From contig JAFUEE010000047.1 of the NCBI GenBank assembly GCA_017464085.1, positions 1 through 56,483 on the forward strand: a stretch of 56,483 nucleotides of DNA, given 5' to 3'. A model generated the notes under the pieces. That model was not told the origin of the DNA. It searched no databases and worked only from the letters and a program-made list of their open reading frames with translations. How positions within the stretch are numbered: the stretch's first letter is position 1; the number at the start of each line of letters is the position of its first letter. Of the stretch, positions 25,383 through 34,070 are shown one piece after another. The stretch comes from Pseudomonadota bacterium (GTDB lineage: Bacteria; Myxococcota_A; Bradymonadia; UBA4248). The translations under genes were made by a program, and so were the position numbers.

Positions 25383-25864
25383 GCTCCACTCCAAGTGCCC
25401 AGTTTTTGTTTGAATCTGAGCAAATACAGTTATTGCCACGATTTACAGCCTTTTGATAGCTATAAATCCATTGCATCTTAAAAAAAATCAATCTTTTTCG
25501 ACCAAAAATTTCAAAAAATTGGAATGTGTGCAAACGTAGCATTGACGCGGTTTTGCGGAAGAACTGCCTGCGTATAGGCGCAGCCAATAGCGGACGGCAG
25601 TGAGACCGTAGCGAGCGTAGGGGGCGGTCTTTGACCCGCCCCGCAGCGAGTTAGGCCGAAAAGGCGCGGCGTATTGAGTGTAGCGAAATAGCCCGCGCCG
25701 GCGAGCCGTATGGCGCGTAGCGAGATAGGCGAGCGCCCAACAAAAAATTCGCTTTATGTGGAATGGCGAGTTATGGTGAAAATGAATCGTGTATCTGTGC
25801 ACGCTTGAAATCACTTTCTAATGAAGCCCTGCAACAGAATCGAAGATAAACAAATATGCGAGGT
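25383..25864. other. Noncoding region with GC-rich palindromes
   Basis: No convincing gene. 25560-25745 carries several loose palindromes of the GTAT...ATAG type (CGTATAGGCGCAGCC, GCGTATTGAGTGTAGCGAAA+TAGC, CCGTATGGCGCGTAGCGAGA+TAGG) and GGGGCGG-tctttga-CCCGCCCC. Short ORFs across it follow the palindromes and look spurious. Confidence 0.45.
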
Positions 25865-26032
25865 GGTATACAATGCCATCCCGATGTGAAGATGATGAAA
25901 TGCTATGGGATTGCATTTTGTAGAAGATGCGCTGAGATTATGGATAAACACCCCCATCTTCATGCGGCTCAAAAGATTGTTTTATTGGAATATCAGAATC
26001 CAGAATCGTATGAATTGAGATGCGGATGTTGA
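25865..26032 (+). pseudogene. C-terminal remnant, paralogue of 22551-22649
   Basis: The frame reads GGIQCHPDVKMMKCYGIAFC, RRCAEIMDKHPHLHAAQKIV, LLEYQNPESYELRCGC and stops. The first half matches the remnant at 22551-22649 (IQRHPDVKTMKCYGVAFCSK) residue by residue. No start codon or N-terminal part is present. It is probably the end of an AAA-ATPase-like/DUF1703-type protein. Confidence 0.5.
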
Positions 26033-26052
26033 GTTGGCGCATAGGCGAGCAT

Positions 26053-26085
26053 GCGCCGCGTATCGGCGTGAGCCGATAGCGGCGC
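26053..26085. repeat. Bulged-G hairpin after clpB
   Basis: The clearest example of the family: GCGCCGC-G-TATCGGC-gtga-GCCGATA-GCGGCGC. Outer 7 and inner 7 base pairs are perfect and one G is unpaired. It begins five bases beyond the clpB stop codon and may serve as its 3' end, although no T tract follows. Confidence 0.8.
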
Positions 26086-26090
26086 GACTG

Positions 26091-28658
26091 TCAGCTCTTG
26101 ACACTGAAGACCATTTCACCCTGCTTGAAGTCGGCGCAGATCGTGGAATTTTCGGGGATTGGTGTCGAGAGCAGGAAGCGTGCGAGCGGATTTTCGAGAT
26201 CTCGCTGGACCGCGCGTTTGAGCGGACGGGCGCCATAGGCGATGTCGCAGCCGGATTCGGCGAGTGCGTTGAGAGCGTCTTGTGTCAATTCAAGGCCGAG
26301 CTTGCGTTCTTCGAGGCGTTTTTCGAGGTGCGCGAGCTGAATCTTGAGGATGGCGCCGATCTGGTCGCGCGAGAGTGGGTTGAAAGTGATGATTTCATCG
26401 ACACGGTTGAGGAATTCCGGCTTGAACATTGAGCGCATTCGAGCCATGACAGCGTCTTTTTTGGCATCGGCGGTCATGTCTGTGCGTTGCAGTATGTCGC
26501 TGCCGACGTTGCTTGTCATGATGATGACCGTGTTTTTGAAGTCAACGGTTCGGCCTTTTGAGTCGGTGAGACGTCCGTCATCGAGGATTTGCAGGAGCAT
26601 GTTGAAGACATCGGCGTGAGCTTTTTCAATTTCATCGAAGAGGACGACGCTGTAAGGTTTGCGCCTGACGCCTTCGGTGAGTTGTCCGCCTTCGTCATAG
26701 CCGACATACCCCGGGGGTGCGCCGACGAGGCGGCTGACGCTGTGTTTTTCCATGTATTCGCTCATATCGAGGCGGACCATGCATGATTCATCGTTGAAGA
26801 GGAGATCTGCGAGTGATTTAGCGAGTTCTGTTTTGCCGACGCCGGTGGGGCCGAGGAAGATGAAGCTGCCGATTGGCCGACGCGGATCCTGAAGGCCTGC
26901 GCGCGAACGTCGGACGGCATCCGATACGCTTTTGACGGCTTCATCCTGGCCGATGACGCGCTCGTGGAGTCGTTTTTCGAGTTCGAGGAGTTTTTCCTGT
27001 TCGCCAGCGAGCATTTTCTGGACGGGGATGCCAGTCCATCGTGCGACGACGGATGCGATGTCTTCGGCGGTGACGGCTTCGCGCAGGAAGGATTGTCGGC
27101 TGTCTGCGTATGATTTCATCTCGGCAGTGATTGACTCGATACGTTTTTCGATTTCGGGGAGACGGCCGTATCGGAGCTCTGCAGCGCGGTTGTAGTCGCC
27201 TTTTCGCTGGACGTTATCGATTTCGATGCGGATGGCATCGCGTTCTGCGCGGCATTCTTTCATGGCCTGAAGGAGTTCGCGTTCGTGTTTCCACTGTGCT
27301 TTCATGCCGGCGGATTTTTCGCGGAGATTTGCGATGTCTGCTTCGGTTTTCTGGAGGCGTTCTTTGGAGACGTCGTCAGTTTCGCGCAGGAGCGCCTGTC
27401 GCTGGATTTCGAGCTCGATGAGTTCTCGCTCGATGTTGTCGATCGGCGTGGGGAGGCTTTCGGATTCCATTTTGAGCTCGGCAGCGGCTTCATCGACGAG
27501 GTCGATGGCCTTGTCGGGGAGGAAACGGTCTGCGATATATCGCTTGCTGAGATTTACAGCGGCAATGATTGCGCCATCGGTGATGTGTATGCCGTGGTGG
27601 ATTTCGTATCGCTCACGAATACCACGGAGAATCGTGATGGCATCCTGGACGGAGGGTTCATCGACCATGACGGGCTGGAAACGACGTTCGAGTGCGGCAT
27701 CTTTTTCGATAATGCGGTATTCCTTGAGCGTTGTGGCGCCGACGCAGCGCAATTCGCCACGCGCGAGTGCCGGTTTGAGCATGTTGGAGGCATCCATGGC
27801 GCCTTCGCCGCCGCCGGCATGAACGAGCGTGTGAAGTTCATCGATAAAGAGGATGATCGAGCCGTCAGCGGCTGCGATTTCGTTGAGGACGCTTTTGAGC
27901 CTTTCCTCGAACTCGCCTCTGTATTTTGCACCGGCGACGAGGAGGCCCAGGTCGAGCGAGAGCACGCGTTTATTTTTGAGGGATTCGGGGACGTCGCCTG
28001 CGGCGATACGCTGTGCGATGCCTTCGGCGATGGCGGTCTTGCCGACGCCCGGTTCGCCAATGAGGACGGGATTATTTTTGGTCTTCCGGCTCAGCACCTG
28101 GAGTGTGCGTCGGATTTCTTCATTTCGGCCGATGATTGGGTCGATTTTGCCTTTTCGTGCGTCTTCGGTGAGGTCGCGCGTGTATTGCTTGAGCGCTTCG
28201 AAAGTCGCTTCGGGATTTTCAGATGTGACGCGCTGATTGCCGCGCACATCGACGAGCGCGTGCAGCAGATCTTCGTATTTGACGCCGCAATTGGTGAGTA
28301 TTTCGCGTGCCTGGCATTTTTCGCGCGCCATCGCGAGGATCATGTGTTCCGTGGAGACGTATTCGTCGTGCATATCCTCTGCGATGTTCTGACATGCTTC
28401 GAGGACGCCGTTGAGTTCGCGTGCCATGCTTGCGTCTGTGCCATTGACGCGCGGCAGGCGGTTGAGTGCTTCTTCGGTACTTGCTTGGACCGCTTTGGCG
28501 CCGATTCGTTCAAATAATGAAGTGACGATGCCGCCTTGCTGACAGAGCGCGAGCAGAAGATGCAGTGTTGTCAGTTCAGCGTTTCGGCGTTGGGAGCAGA
28601 TGCGCTGCATGGATTCAATGGCTTCTCTTGATTTGATCGTTAATTTATCTAATCTCAT
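26091..28658 (-). CDS. clpB: Chaperone ClpB (Hsp100 disaggregase)
   Basis: An 855-residue ATP-driven disaggregase that works with DnaK; length equals E. coli ClpB. An N-terminal repeat domain ([18 protein letters not shown]) leads to NBD1 ([13 protein letters not shown] near 203), a coiled-coil M domain (about 400-520) and NBD2 ([12 protein letters not shown] near 603; [11 protein letters not shown]; pore loop [13 protein letters not shown]). GGAGG at 28664-28668 fits ATG 28658; a frame open to 29141 has no support upstream. The gene is monocistronic. Confidence 0.96.
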   Translation of the reverse strand: MRLDKLTIKSREAIESMQRICSQRRNAELTTLHLLLALCQQGGIVTSLFERIGAKAVQASTEEALNRLPRVNGTDASMARELNGVLEACQNIAEDMHDEYVSTEHMILAMAREKCQAREILTNCGVKYEDLLHALVDVRGNQRVTSENPEATFEALKQYTRDLTEDARKGKIDPIIGRNEEIRRTLQVLSRKTKNNPVLIGEPGVGKTAIAEGIAQRIAAGDVPESLKNKRVLSLDLGLLVAGAKYRGEFEERLKSVLNEIAAADGSIILFIDELHTLVHAGGGEGAMDASNMLKPALARGELRCVGATTLKEYRIIEKDAALERRFQPVMVDEPSVQDAITILRGIRERYEIHHGIHITDGAIIAAVNLSKRYIADRFLPDKAIDLVDEAAAELKMESESLPTPIDNIERELIELEIQRQALLRETDDVSKERLQKTEADIANLREKSAGMKAQWKHERELLQAMKECRAERDAIRIEIDNVQRKGDYNRAAELRYGRLPEIEKRIESITAEMKSYADSRQSFLREAVTAEDIASVVARWTGIPVQKMLAGEQEKLLELEKRLHERVIGQDEAVKSVSDAVRRSRAGLQDPRRPIGSFIFLGPTGVGKTELAKSLADLLFNDESCMVRLDMSEYMEKHSVSRLVGAPPGYVGYDEGGQLTEGVRRKPYSVVLFDEIEKAHADVFNMLLQILDDGRLTDSKGRTVDFKNTVIIMTSNVGSDILQRTDMTADAKKDAVMARMRSMFKPEFLNRVDEIITFNPLSRDQIGAILKIQLAHLEKRLEERKLGLELTQDALNALAESGCDIAYGARPLKRAVQRDLENPLARFLLSTPIPENSTICADFKQGEMVFSVKS

Positions 28659-29276
28659 CATAACCTCCATTTTGATATAAGGTTCACGCATAATGGTTAA
28701 CGCCGCTCGGGGGAGCGGCTGAACAGAAGCGGAAGATAAGCACAGATGTCTGAGGTCAAGCGCAATTAGCAATTGGCAGTTGGCAATGATGAGGGAGCGT
28801 GTGCTTGCGAAGATGTGGGGAGTGATGGGCTCACGCGACTTTTTTGATGAATTTGTAAAATTTTTCTGTGATGAGGTGCGCGCGGAGGAGCTCACGTCTA
28901 TGAGCCTATTTCGAGTGTCTATGGAAATTTGATGAGGCGTGCGCGGAGTGGTTAAGCGCAGGAAAATGCTGTGATTTGCGAGACGGCAGGGGGCTTTAGA
29001 CGCAAAATGTGAAGGGGGATGGAATAAAAACGAGGCGAAATTGCTTATTTTGGGCAATGCAAGCACGCCAGAGACGGCTGCCGTCCAGAGGGTGATACGT
29101 AAAGTTGCTTGCACTAATTTTGAATATCGCATAAAAGGCAACGAAATTTTCAGATTTTGGAACGCATTGGGCGTTTCGGATCTGATTTCCTGATATTGAT
29201 AAGTGATGTCAGTTTAGGGGGAAAACCTCAACAATGAGGCCATGTTCCTCAGTTTTTTTAGGAGTTAAAAAAGCAA
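28659..29276. other. Divergent region between clpB and DsbA-like gene
   Basis: On the clpB side a leader hairpin GCCGCTC-gggg-GAGCGGC lies at 28702-28719; no convincing heat-shock promoter was found. A 35-codon frame on the plus strand (28825-28932, MGSRDFFDEFVKFFCDEVRA and on) has GGGGAG close upstream but no other support. Just before the DsbA-like gene, CCTCA-acaa-TGAGG (29226-29239) and TGAGG-ccatgtt-CCTCA plus a T run (29235-29258) are mutually exclusive small hairpins. Confidence 0.4.
29109..29137 (+). promoter_or_regulatory. Possible promoter of triple-DsbA gene
   Basis: TTGCAC (29109-29114), 17 bases, TAAAAG (29132-29137), about 140 bases upstream of ATG. The -10 match is weak. Confidence 0.3.
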
Positions 29277-31187
29277 ATGAAACGTGCGATTATCGTTCTG
29301 GCAGCAATTTCACTGTTTAGTTTTTCGGCCTGCAAGAAGGTTGAGAACAATCCGACGCCAGCGCCTGCGGCGCCTGCAGCTGAAGCTGCGGCTGTTCCGG
29401 CAGCGGTGACAGTGGATGCGGCCAAATCGTTGGTCCTTCAGCTCAATGCGCTTCCGATGAAAGCAGAGACGGAAGCAGCCAAGAGCAATGCAAAAGTCAC
29501 GATCGTGGAGTTCAGTGATTACGAGTGCCCGTTCTGCTCGCGTGCGGAGCCCACGATTGCCGAGATCATGAAGAAGTATCCGAATGATGTCCGCGTGGCG
29601 TTCATCAACAATCCGCTTCCGATGCACAAGAATGCCGAAGGCGCAGCGAAAGCCGCACTTGCCGCACAGCGTCAGGGCAAATTCTGGGAAATGCATGAAG
29701 CTCTGTTCGCGAATCAGCGTGGCCTGAACGAAGAGTTCTATACGAAGAAAGCCGCTGAGCTCGGCCTCGATGCTGCGAAATTTGCGGCGGACATGAATGA
29801 TCCTGCCATCAAGAGCCTGATTGACAAAGGTATGAAGGATGGCGGTGCTTATGGCATTTCCGGCACGCCTTCGTTCCTGATCAACGGCGTTCTTCTTGTC
29901 GGTGCTCAGCCCGCCAATGCTTTCTCGAAAGTCATCGATGAACAGCTCGCTCGTGCGAACAAAGTCGCAGGCGAAAAGAATCTTTCCGGCGATGCCCTCT
30001 ATGAAGAACTCGTCAAGACGGCGCCGAAACCCGCACCGGAGCCCGAAGAAGATGAAGCTCCGACCGGCCGCGTCCATGTCGATCTGACGAATGCGCCGAT
30101 TCTCGGCAATGCTGATGCCCCTGTGACGATCGTTGAGTTCACGGACTTCCAGTGCCCGTTCTGCAGCCGTGCCAACAAGACGCTCCATGAGCTTCTCAAT
30201 GCCAATCCGGACAAAGTCCGCATCGTGTTCCGTCACTATCCGCTTCCTTTCCATGACAAGGCCAAGCTCGCTCACCAGGCCGCAGAAGCCGCCAAGATGC
30301 AGGGCAAATTCTGGGAATACTATGACAAACTGTTCGACAACCAGAACGCGCTTGATCGCGACAGCCTGATCAAACATGCGAAAGACCTCGGCCTGGATGA
30401 AGCCAAATTCGTCGCCGATATGGACAGCCCGGCAGTTGCCGCAGTCGTCGATGCTGACCTCAAGGCCGGTAGCGAAGCTGGCGTCCGTGGCACACCTCAC
30501 TTCTTCCTCAACGGCACGCTTCTGAGCGGTGCGCAGCCTCTCGCGGCATTCCAGGGCGCGCTCGATAAAGAGCTCGACGCTGCCAAGCCTTATATGGATA
30601 AGGGCCTCAAGGGTACGGCGCTCTATGAGCAGGTCATCAAAGACAACAAGCCTGCGCCGCTCGTCGTCGATATCGCCGGTTCACCCTTCAAGGGTGCAGC
30701 GGATGCGCCTGTCACGATCGTCCAGTTCTCCGATTTCCAGTGCCCGTTCTGCTCGCGTGTTGAGCCCACGATCGATCAGCTGATGGCAGATCCTGCTTAT
30801 GCTGGCAAGATCAAGGTCGTCTTCAAGCAGCTCCCGCTGCCTTTCCACGACAAAGCTCAGAAAGCTGCTGAAGCTGCACTCTTCGCGAATGCAAACGGCA
30901 AATTCTGGGAAATGCACAAGAAGATGTTCGCGAATCAGAACGCGCTCGATATCGAGAACCTCAAGAAATATGCGACCGAAATCGGTCTGGATGCTGCTGC
31001 CCTCGAAGCCGCGCTCAACAGCGATCAGTACAAAGCAGCTGTCGAAGCTGATGCTGCCGCAGCCGCTGGTGTCAAGATTTCTGGCACGCCTTCGTTCGTC
31101 ATCAATGGTAAGAGCCTCGTCGGCGCCCAGCCGATCGAGAAGTTCAAAGAAGCCATCGATGCCGCTCTCAAAGAAGCTGGCAAGTAA
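29277..31187 (+). CDS. Lipoprotein with three DsbA-like domains
   Basis: A 636-residue thiol-disulfide protein. Lipobox FSAC places lipidated Cys at residue 19, followed by a Pro/Ala-rich linker. Three thioredoxin-fold modules (DsbA/thioredoxin_4 type) each have CPFC (starting at residues 84, 293 and 489) and the cis-Pro loop SGTPSFLING, RGTPHFFLNG or SGTPSFVING. A membrane-tethered triple oxidoreductase could form or shuffle disulfides in the many Cys-rich exported proteins here. The start has TAGGAGTT about 12 bases upstream. A bidirectional terminator follows. Confidence 0.88.
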   Translation: MKRAIIVLAAISLFSFSACKKVENNPTPAPAAPAAEAAAVPAAVTVDAAKSLVLQLNALPMKAETEAAKSNAKVTIVEFSDYECPFCSRAEPTIAEIMKKYPNDVRVAFINNPLPMHKNAEGAAKAALAAQRQGKFWEMHEALFANQRGLNEEFYTKKAAELGLDAAKFAADMNDPAIKSLIDKGMKDGGAYGISGTPSFLINGVLLVGAQPANAFSKVIDEQLARANKVAGEKNLSGDALYEELVKTAPKPAPEPEEDEAPTGRVHVDLTNAPILGNADAPVTIVEFTDFQCPFCSRANKTLHELLNANPDKVRIVFRHYPLPFHDKAKLAHQAAEAAKMQGKFWEYYDKLFDNQNALDRDSLIKHAKDLGLDEAKFVADMDSPAVAAVVDADLKAGSEAGVRGTPHFFLNGTLLSGAQPLAAFQGALDKELDAAKPYMDKGLKGTALYEQVIKDNKPAPLVVDIAGSPFKGAADAPVTIVQFSDFQCPFCSRVEPTIDQLMADPAYAGKIKVVFKQLPLPFHDKAQKAAEAALFANANGKFWEMHKKMFANQNALDIENLKKYATEIGLDAAALEAALNSDQYKAAVEADAAAAAGVKISGTPSFVINGKSLVGAQPIEKFKEAIDAALKEAGK

Positions 31188-31206
31188 TTGGGCATCTGAT
31201 TTGGGA

Positions 31207-31269
31207 GGGGGAAGACTCCCCCTGCGCGGCTATTTGCGGGCATGCCCGCAAATACGCCGCTACCCCCTC
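31207..31269. repeat. Composite hairpin element
   Basis: GGGGGA-agac-TCCCCC (31207-31222) is followed by GCGGC-TATTTGCGGG-catg-CCCGCAAATA-C-GCCGC, a 24-base perfect palindrome at 31231-31254, and TACCCCCTC. The same frame occurs at 44197-44283 with different inner bases. The right arm ATACGCCGCTACCCCCTC is identical in both (31252-31269 and 44266-44283). Confidence 0.75.
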
Positions 31270-31280
31270 TCGTGATATAA

Positions 31281-31310
31281 AAAAAAGCCGCCTTTTCAGG
31301 CGGCTTTTTT
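31281..31310. terminator. Bidirectional terminator
   Basis: AAAAAAGCCGCCT-tttc-AGGCGGCTTTTTT serves both the DsbA-like gene on the plus strand and the small membrane gene converging on the minus strand. Confidence 0.85.
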
Positions 31311-31328
31311 TGTGCGCGCTGAATGTGT

Positions 31329-31565
31329 TCAGCCGGCATAAAGCGATGTGAGCTTGCTCAGAAGCTCATCGCCGAACGCGAGATAGCCGATGCAGCAGAG
31401 CATCAGCACGATATAGAGGATCGCCATGCGGATGTTTTTCTGCGCGATCGAGTGTATTGCGAGGCCGAGAAATATCAGGCCCACGAGGATCGGCGTCCAG
31501 AAGGTTGTCAGATGGTCGTTCCAGTTGACGATATATTCTTTGAAAGGATGTTCTAGGAATTTCAT
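31329..31565 (-). CDS. Small two-helix membrane protein
   Basis: A 78-residue protein with two transmembrane segments (about 21-40 and 46-65) and short polar ends. No known family is recognised. There is no Shine-Dalgarno sequence: directly upstream is the run of A and the family A element at 31579, which may have displaced the original leader. Expression is therefore uncertain, but the hydrophobic pattern and the terminator downstream support a real gene. Confidence 0.5.
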   Translation of the reverse strand: MKFLEHPFKEYIVNWNDHLTTFWTPILVGLIFLGLAIHSIAQKNIRMAILYIVLMLCCIGYLAFGDELLSKLTSLYAG

Positions 31566-31578
31566 ATCAAAAAAAATA

Positions 31579-31741
31579 GGCTGTGCTCAACGTCTATGGA
31601 TATGAGATACCAGGCAGTAGACAGTAGACAGCAGTGAGCATGATCAAGGCTATATTTTATGCAGAGAGACAGACGTTGCTCGATTGCGATTGCTGGTGAT
31701 ACATGCACGTTTTTGCCATATCCGCGCGTGTTGAACAGCGC
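31579..31741. repeat. TIR element, family A, copy 3, with target duplication
   Basis: Left end GGCTGTGCTCAACGTCTATG, then GATATG; right end reverse-complemented GCGCTGTTCAACACGCGGAT, then ATGGC. The interior matches copies 1 and 2. It is flanked by a 9-base direct repeat, AAAAAAATA at 31570-31578 and 31742-31750, as expected of a transposition target duplication. The right copy is the T tract of the thioredoxin terminator. Confidence 0.8.
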
Positions 31742-31750
31742 AAAAAAATA

Positions 31751-31767
31751 GCCCGCTGGAAGCGGGC
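31751..31767 (-). terminator. Thioredoxin gene terminator
   Basis: GCCCGCT-gga-AGCGGGC, followed on the minus strand by TATTTTTTT. It ends eight bases after the trx stop. A family A element is inserted beyond its T tract. Confidence 0.8.
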
Positions 31768-31774
31768 GTTGGAA

Positions 31775-32092
31775 TTAGAGTAGGCCAGTGACGAGGTCGC
31801 GAACTTTTGCGGGGGCGTTTCCGATGACCCGGCCGACTTCGACGCCGTTGCGGAATGCGATGATTGCGGGGATGGACTGGATGCGCCATTTGGCGGAAGC
31901 GTTCGGGGAATCATCGACATTGCACTTGGCGATTTTGACTTTGCCGGCAAATTCGTCCGCGAGCGCTTCGATTGTCGGGCCGAGCGCGCGGCAGGGGCCG
32001 CACCATGTCGCCCAGAAGTCGACGACGATCAGGGCGGAGGATTTCACTTCGCTGTCAAAATTTTCGTCATTCAGATGGATTAGATTGCTCAT
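31775..32092 (-). CDS. trxA: Thioredoxin
   Basis: A 105-residue cytoplasmic disulfide reductase. WCGPC at residues 30-34 and the cis-Pro loop SIPAIIAFRNG are intact, and VDFWATWCGPC matches the thioredoxin core. ATG 32092 is preceded by GGAG at seven bases; an upstream TTG is less likely. It follows the disordered protein gene at 32125 on the same strand by 32 bases. Confidence 0.93.
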   Translation of the reverse strand: MSNLIHLNDENFDSEVKSSALIVVDFWATWCGPCRALGPTIEALADEFAGKVKIAKCNVDDSPNASAKWRIQSIPAIIAFRNGVEVGRVIGNAPAKVRDLVTGLL

Positions 32093-32124
32093 ATTCAAGC
32101 TCCTGCATTGAAGTATGTGAGTGG

Positions 32125-33756
32125 TTAATAGAACGATACGATATGCATGCGTTCCAGTTCGAGTAATATGTCAGCCGTCTCTTCCGCAGACCAGGCGGAA
32201 AGATCGAGGATATCCTGAAGCGTCGTGATGCCGTCAATCATGGAGATGATGAAGCCGGCGCGCGAGCTGATATCTTTTCGAGTGATGATTTCGCTGAGTT
32301 TGCATTTGAGTGCGGGCGTGCGCGAGAGCGGGGCGAGTTTTTCGAGTGGGCTTTCAGCGGATGAAGCTGTGCTCCGGAGAGGCTCTCCGGAGGGTTTGGT
32401 CGGCCGCTTGTCGCTATTTTTCTGGAACCTGCCGATGTTGGAGCGCTCGTTGGGGTCTCCGACTTTCGAGAGATCGCGCCCGAGTTTTGAGATATCCTGG
32501 CGCTTGAGCGAGTGCATGTGGGCGCTTGAGGAGAGCGCGGACAGGCTGGGGATTGTCGATCGCGGCGCGGAATCAGAGAAGTCGCTCATGATTGCCGCGA
32601 GGTTTCTGGCGTGGAGATCGCTGGCAGGGGGATCTGGGGTGACATTTGGCTTTGCAGGCTTGCGGAAAGTCTTTTCCTGAGCTGGCTTGTCTTCGAAGAT
32701 GTTGAGCGAGGAATTGCTCAGGCTTGCGAAGTCGATATCTCGTTCCGGTGCACCTTGTGGCTCGTCATCGAGGTCGAGGTGGAAGCTGTTGCGTCTTGGG
32801 CGATTTGGCAGTGGTGGGGGCGGCGTGAAGCTGAAAGGCTTATTGAGATCGCGCGAGTTGCGCCGCCGTTCTTTTGTGTCGATGCGGTCGAGCGCGGGCC
32901 TGGATTTTCCGAAGTCAAATTCAAAATCGTTTTCGACGATGCTTGCCGAACCGGAGTTCGATGCAATTTTTTGTGTGTCGGAGACCAGGCTGCGGGCGTC
33001 ATTTTTTTCAAAGTGCGCTTCATTTGTGCGGAAAGAGCCGGGCAGAGGCGTGCGCTGATTTGTGTTTGGCGACTGGAAGCGCGGCGTCTGAATGGCTTTT
33101 GGCACGGGCGTTTTGCTGCTGAAGCTGCTCGGGAGCGGTGTTTTGATGCAGTGTATAGATTCGTTGTTGTGGTCAATATTTGCCGATTGGATCCGCTGAT
33201 GCACTTCCTCTTCGCTGAGGAGGTCTCCTCCGAAGAACATGGTTTTGTTGCGCTTTTTGGGCGAATCGTTTTTGAACGCAGGAAGGCGAGAATGTTCCTG
33301 AGCCGCAGCGAGCAGCTCGCTGAGTTTGATTTCGGCATCATCGTGCAGGGTATGCTGTATTTGGTCTGGAGCTTCGATGGTGCCGAGGCGTATGGCCGGT
33401 TGTTCGGCGGTAGGCCCTGAGGGCGGAAAGTTTTCGGGGGTGGCGGGAGGTGAGATGGGGGCTGGATCTTCCGCTGGGGGGTTCTGTTCATCCATCCAGT
33501 CGCTGACGGAGAAATCGAGGTCGATGCTCATATCCTGAGCCGCGTATGCGGCGATCAGCTCGTCATAGAACATGAAGACGCTGTCCGGCGCGTTCTCGAA
33601 GAGCTGAAGCGTGCATTCGATGAGCGGGATGAGTTCGGGCTTGGCGTGTTTGAGCCCGGGCACAGAAGCGAGCGCGACATCGAGCCCCTGCATGTAGAAT
33701 TGCTCTACCAGGCCTTTGATCTCATCTGGAATGTCTTTCGAAGTTCGAATGTTCAT
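32125..33756 (-). CDS. Long disordered protein with C-terminal helical domain
   Basis: A 543-residue protein. Residues 1-90 form a helical domain (IPDEIKGLVEQFYMQGLDVA). About 95-470 are Pro/Ser/Asp/Arg-rich and disordered. The last 60 residues (LSEIITRKDISSRAGFIISM, IDGITTLQDILDLS, then a helix) resemble a small winged-helix-like domain common at the ends of myxobacterial signalling proteins. No catalytic domain is seen. It may act as an adaptor. Probably co-transcribed with trxA. Confidence 0.55.
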   Translation of the reverse strand: MNIRTSKDIPDEIKGLVEQFYMQGLDVALASVPGLKHAKPELIPLIECTLQLFENAPDSVFMFYDELIAAYAAQDMSIDLDFSVSDWMDEQNPPAEDPAPISPPATPENFPPSGPTAEQPAIRLGTIEAPDQIQHTLHDDAEIKLSELLAAAQEHSRLPAFKNDSPKKRNKTMFFGGDLLSEEEVHQRIQSANIDHNNESIHCIKTPLPSSFSSKTPVPKAIQTPRFQSPNTNQRTPLPGSFRTNEAHFEKNDARSLVSDTQKIASNSGSASIVENDFEFDFGKSRPALDRIDTKERRRNSRDLNKPFSFTPPPPLPNRPRRNSFHLDLDDEPQGAPERDIDFASLSNSSLNIFEDKPAQEKTFRKPAKPNVTPDPPASDLHARNLAAIMSDFSDSAPRSTIPSLSALSSSAHMHSLKRQDISKLGRDLSKVGDPNERSNIGRFQKNSDKRPTKPSGEPLRSTASSAESPLEKLAPLSRTPALKCKLSEIITRKDISSRAGFIISMIDGITTLQDILDLSAWSAEETADILLELERMHIVSFY

Positions 33757-34070
33757 ACGAAATTGAGTTTGTGCAGGAAAGTCCGGGCAAATTGCCAGAA
33801 GGCAAAATGATGCCTTATTTAATGCATCCGAGTCTTGATTTCAACGAAAAGCCGCCATGTTTCGATATGTATATGAGGCGGTTCGGCGCAAGGCGTCATG
33901 CGGCAATCATGCGGTTGCGCGGCCGTATGGCATAGGCCGCGCCGCGCGCGTATCGGAAGTTTTTCCGATAGCGCGCGAAAATGCAAAAAATACTTGCCTC
34001 ATGGTTATGAAAGCCCTAAACTTCTGGGGATTATAAACAGGCGAAAGCCTTTCGAAAGGGAGACGTGGTT
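33757..34070. repeat. Intergenic region with two bulged-G hairpins
   Basis: 33917-33942 is GCGCGGCC-G-TAT-ggc-ATA-GGCCGCGC. 33944-33976 is GCGCGC-G-TATCGGAA-gttt-TTCCGATA-GCGCGC. Outer and inner stems are perfect in both while sequences differ, and each has one unpaired G before TAT. The rest holds the divergent promoters of the flanking genes; none could be placed confidently. Confidence 0.75.

Noticed and set aside
27285..28517. 410-codon ORF opposite clpB, and similar long opposite-strand ORFs (29310-30500, 39542-40525, 48094-49323)
   Set aside because: They are mirror frames of well-identified genes in biased-codon DNA, with no ribosome sites or recognisable domains.
28662..29141. Upstream extension of ClpB
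   Set aside because: The conserved ClpB N-terminus begins at ATG 28658 behind GGAGG; the extra sequence looks noncoding.
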